Shown: positions 33,673 to 42,247 of the stretch, one piece after another | Layout of the letters: each line of letters begins with the position of its first letter | Numbering within the stretch: the stretch's first letter is position 1 | From: Lachnospiraceae bacterium | GTDB lineage: Bacteria; Bacillota; Clostridia; Lachnospirales; Lachnospiraceae | Direction of reading: 5' to 3' | DNA: 64,000 bases | NCBI GenBank assembly: GCA_015057625.1 | Contig: SVDZ01000001.1 | Coordinates: forward strand, 244,921-308,920 | The notes under the pieces: model-generated | The model's input: only the letters and a program-made list of their open reading frames with translations | The model's database searches: none | What the model was told of the DNA's origin: nothing | Translations under genes and position numbers: made by a program

Positions 33673-33770
33673 AACACCCCAACCTAAATAATGAACACCT
33701 TAACCGAAACTGTCATCACATCTAACCCCCTGAAAAAAGCAACTAAAACAACTTCCGGGCCTGCCGCAAC

Positions 33771-33837
33771 CTCTCGCCTCCGATACACTCGCACTCCCAC
33801 CATAGTCTCTCGCATCCAATACACTCCTGCTCCCGCC
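33771..33837. repeat. Two 31-bp direct repeats, pyrimidine-rich
   Basis: CTCTCGCCTCCGATACACTC (33771-33790) and CTCTCGCATCCAATACACTC (33807-33826) head two copies of 31 bases, 36 bases apart, agreeing at 25 of 31 positions. No function is visible. Confidence 0.6.
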
Positions 33838-33919
33838 GAACCTAGCTAGCCGGAGCGAATACGATTAACAATACAACAAAAGAGAGGTACCCACAAAATC
33901 AAGTCACACTAATTACAAA

Positions 33920-34371
33920 TTACCTTCCATTCAAACAATATTCCTGTTTGGATGGTAATCTATTATCTTGCTACTTTTCTCTTTTTACCTACCGTTTCAA
34001 CATTTTCCCTATTTGGATGGTAATTTGTTATCTTGCTGCTTTTCTCTTTTTACCTTCCGTTTCAACATTTTCCCTATTTGGATGGTAATTTGTTATCTTG
34101 CTACTTTTTTCTTTTTACCTTCCGTTTCAACATTTTCCCTATTTGGATGGTAATTTGTTATCTTGCTACTTTTCTCTTTTTACCTTCCATTCCAACATTT
34201 TCCCTGTTTAGATGGTAATTGATAATTTCTTAACAATTTCTCCTTACCTTCCACTTCAACTAAATCTCAATTTGGATGGTAATTGATAATTTCTTAACAA
34301 TTTCTCCTTACCTTCCATTTCAACTAAATCTCAATTTAGATGGTAACTGATAATTTTTTAACAATTTCTCA
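33920..34371. repeat. Seven tandem 64-65 bp hairpin-forming repeats
   Basis: Units begin with TTACC at 33920, 33985, 34050, 34115, 34180, 34244 and 34308 (periods 65, 65, 65, 65, 64, 64). Each contains TTACCTTCC-like and, about 25 bases later, GGATGGTAA-like arms. The spacer segment is of two kinds: TTGTTATCTTGCTACTTTT in the first part and TGATAATTTCTTAACAATTT in the last part. Spacers are conserved, so it is not a CRISPR. The array lies between the GH64 promoter and the HPr-like gene. Six-frame reading gives only low-complexity frames, as 65 is not divisible by 3. Confidence 0.9.
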
Positions 34372-34414
34372 CACCTCACACCTCCGCCGCAACTGTTCCC
34401 TATAAGCCTTCGGC

Positions 34415-34456
34415 GGATTGCAGAAAGGCGCCGATGATTATAAATCATCGGCGCCT
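34415..34456 (-). terminator. Rho-independent terminator of the HPr-like gene
   Basis: AGGCGCCGATGAT and ATCATCGGCGCCT (34426-34456) form a 13-base perfect stem with a short loop; on the minus strand it is followed by TTCTG. It closes the hprK-to-HPr gene group. Confidence 0.85.
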
Positions 34457-34524
34457 AACTCTCTATACAAATCAAATCTCTGATTCGCATTTATTTAGAT
34501 TAATTCAAATTAAGAATATTAAAC

Positions 34525-34782
34525 TTATGCTTCACTGCACAAATATTTTTCGATTGCAGCTACTGCTTCTGTAGCATCATTACCGTCAGCTGATACTTTT
34601 ACTGTTTCTCCTGTTGCAATTCCAAGAGACATCATTCCCATGAGACTTTTAGCGTTAACCTTCTTTGTCTCATATTCAACGTATACAGAACTCTCATACT
34701 GACTTGCTACCTGTACAAAAACAGCTACCGGGCCCGCTCCCAATCCTGTTTTAAGTCCTATTGTAATATCCTTAGTTGTCAT
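34525..34782 (-). CDS. HPr-family protein lacking the PTS histidine (Crh-like)
   Basis: An 85-residue HPr-fold protein. In HPr the motif is G-L-H15-A-R-P; here it reads G13-L-G15-A-G-P18, so the histidine that takes phosphate from enzyme I and the assisting Arg17 are both Gly. The regulatory serine is kept: K45-S46-L-M-G-M-M-S-L-G, the HprK target. This is the logic of Bacillus Crh (which has Gln15): no sugar transport role, but a Ser-phosphorylated co-repressor for CcpA. Its position directly after whiA, 11 bases away, is also that of crh. The hprK gene is four genes upstream. A conventional HPr must be elsewhere if the PTS is active. Confidence 0.9.
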   Translation of the reverse strand: MTTKDITIGLKTGLGAGPVAVFVQVASQYESSVYVEYETKKVNAKSLMGMMSLGIATGETVKVSADGNDATEAVAAIEKYLCSEA

Positions 34783-34793
34783 TTCATTCCTCC

Positions 34794-35744
34794 TTAATTA
34801 TGACCTTTAAGTTCTTCCGCGATTTCACATATTTTTCGAAGCCTGTGATTCACTCCCGATTTTCCAATTGGAGTGGAGAGTAATTCTCCCAGGTCCTTAA
34901 GCGGTGTGTCCGGGTTTTCCATTCTAACAATGGCTATCTCCCTTAAATTGTCAGGCAGGTAGTCAATCCCCGTTGTGTCCTCAATATACTTAATCGCCTC
35001 AATCTGCCTCACAGCTGTGGTGACTGTCTTTTTTATATTTGCTGTCTCACAATTTACCTGTCTGTTGTAATAGTTGCTCATATCCTTCAGTATCCTGATA
35101 TTTTCAAATTCCATCAATGATACGTGGGCTTCCATTACGTTTAACACATCCACTATGCGCTCGCCTTCTTTGATATATACCACAAAGTAACCCTTTCGCG
35201 CAACTATTTTTGCATCAACATTGAAAATTTTCAAAATTTTTACAATTTGATCTGCCTTTTCTTCGCAGTTACATACAATCTCAAAATGATAAGATTTGTT
35301 AGGGTCTGTCATAGATCCTGTGGATAAAAAAGCCCCTCTGATAAAGGCTCTTTTACAGCAATTCTTCATTATTACAATATTGTCTGTAATAGACATATTC
35401 TCTTCAATATTGCCGTAATGATCCATAAGTTTGGTGGCCAGAAGAATTTTTTTGCTGTCCTCGTGTTTTTTGATTACTACTGTGTAAGTTCTACTTTTTC
35501 CTGAACGTCCGCTATTTCTTACAGACACTTCCGGCGATATCTTGAAGGATTTTTTCACAAGACTGCAAAACTTTCTTGCCACAGAAATATTTTCTGTATA
35601 TACCTTTATTATATACCTGTCAGTTTCTGTAATTATGATATTTCCACACATACTCACAATGGCTGCAATCTCTGCAACTCTGCAGTGCTGTGCGCCGGAA
35701 ATAACCCCTGACAGTTCCTCTTTAACTTTGCCTGTAAATGACAT
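34794..35744 (-). CDS. whiA: DNA-binding protein WhiA
   Basis: A 316-residue protein with a LAGLIDADG-like N-terminal domain that has lost endonuclease activity and a C-terminal helix-turn-helix. N-terminal marks are SFTGKVKEELSGV, then KRAFIRGAFLSTGSMTDPNK and YHFEIVC. The C-terminal part is LREIAIVRMENPDTPLKDLG followed by GKSGVNHRLRKICEIAEEL, the most conserved WhiA segment. In Bacillus it affects cell division and chromosome segregation. It starts 9 bases after rapZ and is followed by the HPr-like gene. Confidence 0.96.
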   Translation of the reverse strand: MSFTGKVKEELSGVISGAQHCRVAEIAAIVSMCGNIIITETDRYIIKVYTENISVARKFCSLVKKSFKISPEVSVRNSGRSGKSRTYTVVIKKHEDSKKILLATKLMDHYGNIEENMSITDNIVIMKNCCKRAFIRGAFLSTGSMTDPNKSYHFEIVCNCEEKADQIVKILKIFNVDAKIVARKGYFVVYIKEGERIVDVLNVMEAHVSLMEFENIRILKDMSNYYNRQVNCETANIKKTVTTAVRQIEAIKYIEDTTGIDYLPDNLREIAIVRMENPDTPLKDLGELLSTPIGKSGVNHRLRKICEIAEELKGHN

Positions 35745-35753
35745 ATATAATTC

Positions 35754-36614
35754 CTACCTGTTAATATCTCTATGCGAAAGTTTCAATCCATATTCATCAC
35801 ATTCGCTTAGTTCTTCAAACAGTTTTCTTGCTATGGTTACTGAACGATGATGTCCACCTGTACAGCCTATTCCAATAACTAACTGATTTTTTCCTTCTTT
35901 TATATAATTTGGAATCAAAAATTTCATCATTGAACAGAGCTTATCCAAAAACTCTGTTGTAACTTCTGAATCCAAAACAAAATCTCTCACTTCTTTGTCA
36001 TTGCCCGTTTTTTCCCTGAGTTCTGTCTCGTAGTAAGGATTTGGAAGAAATCTCACATCAAACACCAAATCACAATCAGAAGGTATTCCATGTTTAAATC
36101 CAAATGATAAAATTGTCACGAACAGATTCTTAAAATCTTTATTCTGAATATAAATCTTTTCAAGCTCCATTCGCAAATCTCTGACCAAGAGATTACTTGT
36201 ATCTATAATACAGTCTGCCTTTTCCTTAAGAAAAGTCAGTTCTTCTCTTTCTTTGTGAATCCCGTGAATAATACTTTTTTGTTCATTCATAGGATGATTT
36301 CTTCTTGTCTCTTTGTATCTTTTAATGAGAGTACTGTCCCCTGTCTCGAGAAATAGTATCTCATATTTGACGCCCTTATCGGTAAGAGTATTAAGTACTT
36401 CGCCCACTTCATCCAAATGTCCGCTTCTTATGTCTACACTGAGAGCTACCTTGTCTCTTCCACCTTTTTCAGACTGTTCAGTTGCAAATTCCGCAAAAGT
36501 GACAATAAGAGGGATAGGGAGATTGTCTACACAATAATATCCATTATCCTCAAAAAACTTTAGTGCTGTATTTTTACCTGAGCCGGACATTCCGGTAACT
36601 ATCACAAGTCTCAT
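35754..36614 (-). CDS. rapZ: RapZ/YvcJ nucleotide-binding protein (RNase adapter family)
   Basis: A 286-residue P-loop protein. Walker A is G8-MSGSGKN15. The N-terminal kinase-like domain includes DNGYYCVDNLPIPLIVTFAE and LFLETGDSTLIKRYKETRRN. The C-terminal domain ends with the highly conserved VIGIGCTGGHHRSVTIARKL. In E. coli RapZ controls glmS through small RNAs; in Bacillus YvcJ hydrolyses GTP and affects competence gene expression. Its ATG overlaps the murB stop by 4 bases. The YvcK (MgfK) gene that sits between yvcJ and whiA in Bacillus is absent here. Confidence 0.96.
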   Translation of the reverse strand: MRLVIVTGMSGSGKNTALKFFEDNGYYCVDNLPIPLIVTFAEFATEQSEKGGRDKVALSVDIRSGHLDEVGEVLNTLTDKGVKYEILFLETGDSTLIKRYKETRRNHPMNEQKSIIHGIHKEREELTFLKEKADCIIDTSNLLVRDLRMELEKIYIQNKDFKNLFVTILSFGFKHGIPSDCDLVFDVRFLPNPYYETELREKTGNDKEVRDFVLDSEVTTEFLDKLCSMMKFLIPNYIKEGKNQLVIGIGCTGGHHRSVTIARKLFEELSECDEYGLKLSHRDINR

Positions 36615-37513
36615 AATACTTTTACCTCTGTTTCAAGTTCTACGCCAAACTGCTCATACACTTTTTCACGGACATTGTCAATAAGGGTGAGAATGTCCTG
36701 TGCTGTGGCATTGTCATAGTTGATAACAAAGCCACTGTGTTTCTCTGATACCATAGCCCCACCAACAGAATATCCTTTAAGTCCCGCATCCTGAATAAGC
36801 TTTCCGGCAAAATACCCTTCCGGACGCTTGAATGTAGAACCTGCACTCGGATATTCCAAAGGCTGTTTTTCTCTTCTCTTTAAAGAGAGTTCTGCCATAT
36901 AAGACTTTATCTCCTCTTTATCTCCATGTTCTAATTTCATGGTTGCTGAAAGAACAATATATCTTTTTTCCGGTACAACACTATATCTGTACCCGAGATG
37001 AAGTTCCTCTGCCGGAAGAGTGATTACCTCGCCGTCATCATTTAATACCTGAACTTTTACAAGTATATCCTTCATCTCGCCACCGTATGCGCCTGCATTC
37101 ATAGTAACTGCGCCGCCGAGAGTCCCCGGAATACCGTGAGCGAACTCCATACCGGTAAGACTATTATCCAATGCTTTGGCCGCAATCTTTGAAAGAATCG
37201 CTCCTGCACCGGCAGTCACAACATTGTCTTCAACCTCAATCTCTGCCATATTAGCACCGATTTCAATAATTACACCTCTGTATCCCTCATCCTTTACAAT
37301 AAGGTTACTTCCATTTCCTATAATGTAATACGGCACGTCATTCTTCTTGCAAAGTTTGACTATATGTGCAAGCTGCTTACTGTTTTCCGGCAATATATAG
37401 TAGTCAGCAGGGCCTCCAACTTTAAATGTGATATGGCCCTTCATTGGCTCGTCAGTTTTCACATTTAATTCCCCGACTATTTCTTTGAGCTGTTCATAAA
37501 AAATATTGTTCAT
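36611..37513 (-). CDS. murB: UDP-N-acetylenolpyruvoylglucosamine reductase
   Basis: A 300-residue FAD-dependent enzyme that makes UDP-MurNAc for peptidoglycan. The FAD-binding half has HITFKVGGPADYYILPEN and YYIIGNGSNLIVKDEGY. The substrate part includes GMEFAHGIPGTLGGAVTMNA and YRYSVVPEKRYIV. The catalytic serine lies in YPSAGSTFKRPEGYFAGKLI, and the glutamate in the C-terminus. The absence of a Tyr-loop insert makes it type II, as in most Bacillota. It lies about 110 bases after the glucokinase gene. Confidence 0.97.
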   Translation of the reverse strand: MNNIFYEQLKEIVGELNVKTDEPMKGHITFKVGGPADYYILPENSKQLAHIVKLCKKNDVPYYIIGNGSNLIVKDEGYRGVIIEIGANMAEIEVEDNVVTAGAGAILSKIAAKALDNSLTGMEFAHGIPGTLGGAVTMNAGAYGGEMKDILVKVQVLNDDGEVITLPAEELHLGYRYSVVPEKRYIVLSATMKLEHGDKEEIKSYMAELSLKRREKQPLEYPSAGSTFKRPEGYFAGKLIQDAGLKGYSVGGAMVSEKHSGFVINYDNATAQDILTLIDNVREKVYEQFGVELETEVKVL

Positions 37514-37551
37514 ACAAAACTCCGTAATTGAATGCTTCTCTCTTAATCTTA

Positions 37552-37607
37552 TTTATGAAATTTAATCATACTTATGAAATTAAATCATATTTATAGAATT
37601 AAATCTC
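37552..37607. repeat. Three short AT-rich direct repeats between glk and murB
   Basis: TTATGAAATTTAATCATAC-type units at 37552, 37572 and 37591, with period 19-20 and a few changes per copy. They fill half of the 110-base gap; no ORF or terminator is seen there. Confidence 0.6.
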
Positions 37608-37623
37608 CATTGTGAACTGCAGA

Positions 37624-38565
37624 TTAAAGTACAATCTGAGCAGCCGCTCCGTACATTCCCGCATCATTTCCAAGTGTGGCAAGTCTGAGTGCCGCATCAC
37701 CACATGCGCCAAAACAGCTCTCACGGTATTTTACCTTAACGTGATCAAGTAAGAACTGTCCTGCCTTACTTACACCACCACCGATAATAAATGCATCAGG
37801 GTTTACTACAACTGCAATATGAGCCATGGCAAGTCCTAAGTACTTACTCATCTCATCAACAACTGCAATGGCTCCCTCGTCACCTTCTTTTGCAAGATCA
37901 AATACATCCTTTGCTGTGATTTCATCGAAATCTCTCATCTTAGTTGGAGCATCTGTTCTTTCCATATATCTCTTAGCTTCTTTTACAATACCTGTAGCCG
38001 ATGCCTTCTGTTCAAGACATCCTTTTCTTCCGCAATTACAGAAATCAGGCTCATCATATGCCACGTGCATATGACCCACTTCTCCTGCTGCACCGTTAGC
38101 ACCTGTAAGAATCTTTCCATCGAGAATAATTCCTCCGCCAACGCCTGTTCCAAGAGTAATAGTAACAAGGCTGTCAAAATCTTTTCCGCCTCCCTGCCAA
38201 GCTTCACCAAGGGCTGCTACATTGGCATCATTTGCAGCCTTAACCTTGATTCCGTGGTACATCTCTGACAATTTCTGCTCTACGTTAAATGTACCCCATC
38301 CAAGGTTTACGCACTGAATAACTGTTCCGTCTGCAGTGATAGGTCCTGGAAGTCCGATTCCCACACCTTCAATATCATCAAGGCTTACACCCTGTTTTGC
38401 AAGTTCCATATCCATGGCATCACAAATATCTGCAAGGATGTTCTCACCATAATTCTCTGTGTTTGTCTTAATCTCCCACTTATCAATGAGCTTTCCTGAT
38501 GTCTCAAAAAATCCCATCTTTACTGTAGTTCCACCAACGTCTATACCGAAACAATATTTTTTCAC
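37624..38565 (-). CDS. glk: ROK-family glucokinase
   Basis: A 313-residue sugar kinase that phosphorylates glucose at C6 with ATP. The phosphate loop is FGIDVGGTTVKMGFFE. The ROK zinc motif is C-x-C-G-x-x-G-C (FCNCGRKGCLEQKASATG), with a preceding histidine in GHMHVAYD. The catalytic aspartate is in KAANDANVAALGEAW. The length and the motif GIGLPGPITADG fit Bacillota glucokinases. It starts 24 bases after the hprK stop, which links free glucose use to the carbon catabolite kinase gene. Confidence 0.94.
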   Translation of the reverse strand: MKKYCFGIDVGGTTVKMGFFETSGKLIDKWEIKTNTENYGENILADICDAMDMELAKQGVSLDDIEGVGIGLPGPITADGTVIQCVNLGWGTFNVEQKLSEMYHGIKVKAANDANVAALGEAWQGGGKDFDSLVTITLGTGVGGGIILDGKILTGANGAAGEVGHMHVAYDEPDFCNCGRKGCLEQKASATGIVKEAKRYMERTDAPTKMRDFDEITAKDVFDLAKEGDEGAIAVVDEMSKYLGLAMAHIAVVVNPDAFIIGGGVSKAGQFLLDHVKVKYRESCFGACGDAALRLATLGNDAGMYGAAAQIVL

Positions 38566-38589
38566 TTTTTCTTTCCTCCTGATAGTTAA

Positions 38590-39528
38590 TTATTCGCCGT
38601 CTGCGTTTTTGTTCATAATATTATTTGTAACACGGTTATAAAGTTCTCTTGCTGCATTGTAACCCATCTTCTTCTGTCTGTGGTTAACTGATGCAGACTC
38701 AACGATAACAGCCAGGTTACGTCCCGGTCTGATTGGGATAGAATAGCATACTACCTTGTTGCCAAGAAATTCTGTGTACTGATCTTCAAGCCCAAGTCTG
38801 TCGTACTCCTTGTTTCTGTCCCACTCCTCAATCTTAATTACCATGTCAATGTTCTGTGTATCCTTAACGCTCTGTACACCAAACAATGTCTTAACATCTA
38901 TAATTCCGATACCTCTAAGTTCAATAAAATGCTTTGTGATATCCGGTGATGTTCCAATAAGTGTCTCATCACTAACTTTTCTGATTTCAACAACATCATC
39001 TGTAACCAGACGATGTCCTCTCTTTATAAGTTCAAGAGCAGCTTCACTCTTACCGATTCCGCTCTCACCCATAATGAGAACACCCTCGCCATATACGTCG
39101 ACGAGAACTCCGTGTATAGAGATGCAAGGAGCAAGCTGAACATTGAGCCATCTAACTATCTCTGCCACAAATCTCGATGTCGCAATATCTATAGTGAGAA
39201 TAGGCACCTCATAATTATTTCCAATCTTAATCATATCCTCGTCAGGACAAATCCCCTGACAGATAATAAGACATGGAATACCTGAAGACATAAGCATCTG
39301 ATATACTTCGCTTCTTCTCTCTCTGGTCATACTTGTGAGATATGCCCACTCAACATTTCCGATAATCTGAACTCTCTCCTTATCGAAGTGATCAAAAAAT
39401 CCCGCCAGCTGTAAAGCCGGTCTGTTGATATCAGGAATGTTAATCCATATTTTATCAGTATCAATATCCGGTGTATGATTCACCAGCTTATAATTATCAA
39501 TAATTTTTGTAAGAGTAATCTTTGACAT
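38590..39528 (-). CDS. hprK: HPr kinase/phosphorylase
   Basis: A 312-residue bifunctional enzyme that phosphorylates Ser46 of HPr and Crh with ATP or pyrophosphate and removes the phosphate again. Walker A is G154-ESGIGKS161, preceded by the conserved H139 (SIHGVLVDVYGEGVLIMG). The capping-loop/K3 motif VTDDVVEIRKV and the C-terminal signature RGIGIIDVKTLFG follow. The RPGRNLAVIVESASVNHR end is typical. Its likely target in the window is the HPr-like protein at 34525, which keeps Ser46. It lies downstream of uvrC and upstream of glk. Confidence 0.97.
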   Translation of the reverse strand: MSKITLTKIIDNYKLVNHTPDIDTDKIWINIPDINRPALQLAGFFDHFDKERVQIIGNVEWAYLTSMTRERRSEVYQMLMSSGIPCLIICQGICPDEDMIKIGNNYEVPILTIDIATSRFVAEIVRWLNVQLAPCISIHGVLVDVYGEGVLIMGESGIGKSEAALELIKRGHRLVTDDVVEIRKVSDETLIGTSPDITKHFIELRGIGIIDVKTLFGVQSVKDTQNIDMVIKIEEWDRNKEYDRLGLEDQYTEFLGNKVVCYSIPIRPGRNLAVIVESASVNHRQKKMGYNAARELYNRVTNNIMNKNADGE

Positions 39529-39617
39529 CTGCTCCCTCCTTTACTTTTAGACACTATTTTTAGGATACCATTTACACCTATTTTTGTAAACAATTTACGG
39601 TATCCGGATTATAACAC

Positions 39618-41492
39618 TTAGCTTCTGAAAAATGCATATACTTTCTCTGCTGCCGCCTCATTCATGGACGGTGTGTCTTTTAACTCCTCAACACTTGCAT
39701 CCTTAATTGCATCGATTGATTTAAACTTTCTCATCAATGCTTTTCTTCTGGCAGGACCTATTCCCTCGATATCATCCAGTATAGAATGAACCTGGTCTTT
39801 ACTTCTCAAAGTTCTGTGATACTCAATGGCAAACCTGTGAGCTTCATCCTGGATTCGTGTAATCAGCTTAAATCCCTCAGAATGATTATCTATAGGTATC
39901 TCTACATTGTTGTAGTAGAGTCCTCTGGTTCTGTGATTGTCGTCCTTGACCATCCCGCACACCGGAATATTCAGGCCTAATTTTTCCAAAACTTTAAGCG
40001 CTACATTGACCTGACCTTTTCCACCGTCCATCATAATAATATCCGGCAATTTTGAAAAACTACCCAGGTTAATGTCCCCGCCTTCTTTTTTGATTTTTTC
40101 TATTTCCTCAAGCCCGTGGGTAAATCTTCTGGTGAGAGTTTCTTCCATACTTAAGTAATCATCCGCTCCCTTAACCCACTGAAGTCTGAATTTTCTGTAA
40201 TTATTTTTCTTTGGCTTTCCATCTTCATAAACTACCATTGATGATACCGTCTCAAATCCGCTGATATGAGAAATATCGTAAGCCTCCATTCTGGAAAGTC
40301 CTGTAAGTCCCAGCCATTCTTCGATTTCCGCCACTGCACCGACAGTTCGTTTCTGCTCTCTTCTGTATTTTTCTTTATTCTTTTCAAGCAAAATCTCAGC
40401 GTTCTTTCTTGCCAATTCTATCAGTTTTTCCTTGCTTCCCTTCTTTGGACAAACTATCTTAACCTTAAAACTCTGGTTTCTGCTAAGCCATCTGCTTATA
40501 ACTTCCTCATCCTCAATCTCTTCCTGTAGCAGAAGTTCTCTTGGAATGAACGGTGTTCCTCCGTAGTACTGTTTTATAAAACTCGATAAAATATCTGATC
40601 CTGTATCACCCGGTGCTGTCTTTAAATAGAAATGCTCTCTTCCGATAAGTTTACCGTTTCTCACAAAGAATACCTGGACAACTGCATCAAATCCTTCTTC
40701 TGCGTAAGCAATAATATCTCTGTCCTCAAAATTCTTTGTGGTAATCTTCTGATTCCCCGCCACGTGATTGATGCTGGCTATAAGGTCTCTGTATTCCATC
40801 GCCTTTTCAAAATCAAGTATATTTGAAGCTTCTGCCATTTTTGCCTCAAGCTCCTTTATGGTTTTATTGTAATCTCCCTCTAAAAAAGAAATCACACCTG
40901 CTACATTTTCCGCGTATTTTTCTTTAGGCATACCTCCCATACAGGGCGCCTCACACTGCCCAATGTGGTAATTAAGACAAGGCCTTTTGTTCTGAACTGA
41001 CATTCCCTCGCCATCTACTGTAATGGCCTTTGTGCAATTCCTGATCTTGTATGTTTTTTGAAGAAGCTCTATGGTATCCTTCACCGCACCTGCACTGGTA
41101 AAAGGGCCGTAATATTTGCTGCCGTCCTTCTTCATTTTTCTCGCCATTATAATTCTCGGGAAAGCTTCATTAACCGTCACACGGACAAAAGGATATGACT
41201 TGTCATCCTTGAGCATTGTATTGTATTTTGGTCTGTATTCTTTTATGAGATTGCACTCTAAAACCAGCGCTTCCAGTTCCGAATCCGTAACTATATATTC
41301 AAAGCGCTTAATCTGAGTAACCATCTTTTCAATTTTTGGAGATTTCTTTGTGCTCTCTCTGAAATAAGAACGCACTCTTTTCTTCAGACTGATTGCTTTT
41401 CCCACATATATAATTTCATCTTTCTGGCCGTGCATTAGGTAAACACCCGGAGAATCCGGAAGTTTTGCCAGTTCCTCTTTAAAATTAAACAT
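39618..41492 (-). CDS. uvrC: UvrABC nuclease subunit C
   Basis: A 624-residue nucleotide-excision-repair nuclease that cuts on both sides of a lesion. The N-terminal GIY-YIG domain is PDSPGVYLMHGQKDEIIYVG. A four-cysteine region follows (RNCTKAI, RPCLNYHIGQCEAPC). The UVR motif is at about 205-235 (EASNILDFEKAMEYRDLI). The RNase H-like nuclease half includes MEAYDISHISGFETVSSMVV and LPDIIMMDGGKGQV. It ends in a helix-hairpin-helix (LDDIEGIGPARRKALMRKF). Full family length. Confidence 0.97.
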   Translation of the reverse strand: MFNFKEELAKLPDSPGVYLMHGQKDEIIYVGKAISLKKRVRSYFRESTKKSPKIEKMVTQIKRFEYIVTDSELEALVLECNLIKEYRPKYNTMLKDDKSYPFVRVTVNEAFPRIIMARKMKKDGSKYYGPFTSAGAVKDTIELLQKTYKIRNCTKAITVDGEGMSVQNKRPCLNYHIGQCEAPCMGGMPKEKYAENVAGVISFLEGDYNKTIKELEAKMAEASNILDFEKAMEYRDLIASINHVAGNQKITTKNFEDRDIIAYAEEGFDAVVQVFFVRNGKLIGREHFYLKTAPGDTGSDILSSFIKQYYGGTPFIPRELLLQEEIEDEEVISRWLSRNQSFKVKIVCPKKGSKEKLIELARKNAEILLEKNKEKYRREQKRTVGAVAEIEEWLGLTGLSRMEAYDISHISGFETVSSMVVYEDGKPKKNNYRKFRLQWVKGADDYLSMEETLTRRFTHGLEEIEKIKKEGGDINLGSFSKLPDIIMMDGGKGQVNVALKVLEKLGLNIPVCGMVKDDNHRTRGLYYNNVEIPIDNHSEGFKLITRIQDEAHRFAIEYHRTLRSKDQVHSILDDIEGIGPARRKALMRKFKSIDAIKDASVEELKDTPSMNEAAAEKVYAFFRS

Positions 41493-41538
41493 AATTTCTC
41501 CCTCGCAAATTTACCGTTCACTAATCTTATTGTACAAC

Positions 41539-41566
41539 AAAGGGGCTGTTAACTACAGCCCCTTTA
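41539..41566 (-). terminator. Rho-independent terminator between the YesL-like gene and uvrC
   Basis: AAAGGGGCTGT and ACAGCCCCTTT form a perfect 11-base stem with a 5-base loop; on the minus strand TTTGTTGT follows. It would end the ftsH-yesL transcript before uvrC. Confidence 0.8.
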
Positions 41567-41592
41567 TCTCATCAACGAACTTTGCGTTTTTA

Positions 41593-42228
41593 TTAATTAT
41601 TATTATTTATTAATTTTTCAAATATCTTATTGAAGAAAAATGAATTAATGCAACCTGCCACAACACCCCAAACGAAAATAGCTGCTGTAATTGCAACTCC
41701 TGCCATTGATGGGAAAAAGCCAAAAACTAACAGCGGCAACAGATCTACCACCACAATAATCACTGATATAGGAAAATTACCTATAGACAGAAGCAATCCG
41801 TTTTTTAGTGTATTTTTGACTGAGTTCTCAAATGTACTTTGAAGTGCCAGTGCATATATGATAGTCATAGTGAATACAATCAATGTCGACAGCATGAATA
41901 CCATACAAAATGTCACAAAAAAGTTTGCGTCCATAATGGTGCACGCCCATATATCGATAACCGGCAATGCACTTGCCAAAAGAAATATAAGCCACATTTT
42001 TGTTGATGCCTTAAAGTTTTCCTTAAACTGATCGAAGTAATCCTTTACAAGATAACCTTCTTCACCTTTTATCATCTTCTTTGTCTGGGAATAGAGTGCT
42101 GTCTTTGCCGCTCCGATTGTAATAATCGGAATGCATGTCACCATAAAAATTATGTTGAGAATTAATACGTCTGTAATTATTCCAAATACTTTCCATATTC
42201 CCTTGTCGTATTTAAATAAATCTTTCAT
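41593..42228 (-). CDS. YesL-like (DUF624) membrane protein
   Basis: A 211-residue protein with about five transmembrane helices. The start MKDLFKYDKGIWKVFGIITD then CIPIITIGAAKTALYSQTKK is characteristic of the DUF624/YesL family. YesL genes are often found beside ABC sugar transporters, and their role is unknown. Here it stands between ftsH and uvrC instead, 19 bases after the ftsH stop, so it is probably expressed with ftsH. Confidence 0.88.
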   Translation of the reverse strand: MKDLFKYDKGIWKVFGIITDVLILNIIFMVTCIPIITIGAAKTALYSQTKKMIKGEEGYLVKDYFDQFKENFKASTKMWLIFLLASALPVIDIWACTIMDANFFVTFCMVFMLSTLIVFTMTIIYALALQSTFENSVKNTLKNGLLLSIGNFPISVIIVVVDLLPLLVFGFFPSMAGVAITAAIFVWGVVAGCINSFFFNKIFEKLINNNN

Positions 42229-42247
42229 TTTTCTTCCTGCTTCTCAA

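Noticed and set aside
33968..34218. Plus-strand reading frames of about 60 residues in the 65-bp repeats
   Set aside because: The period is not a multiple of three, the peptides are low-complexity, and no ribosome-binding site precedes them.
33920..34371. Possible CRISPR array
   Set aside because: Both the arms and the linking segments are conserved between units, so there are no unique spacers, and no cas gene is near.
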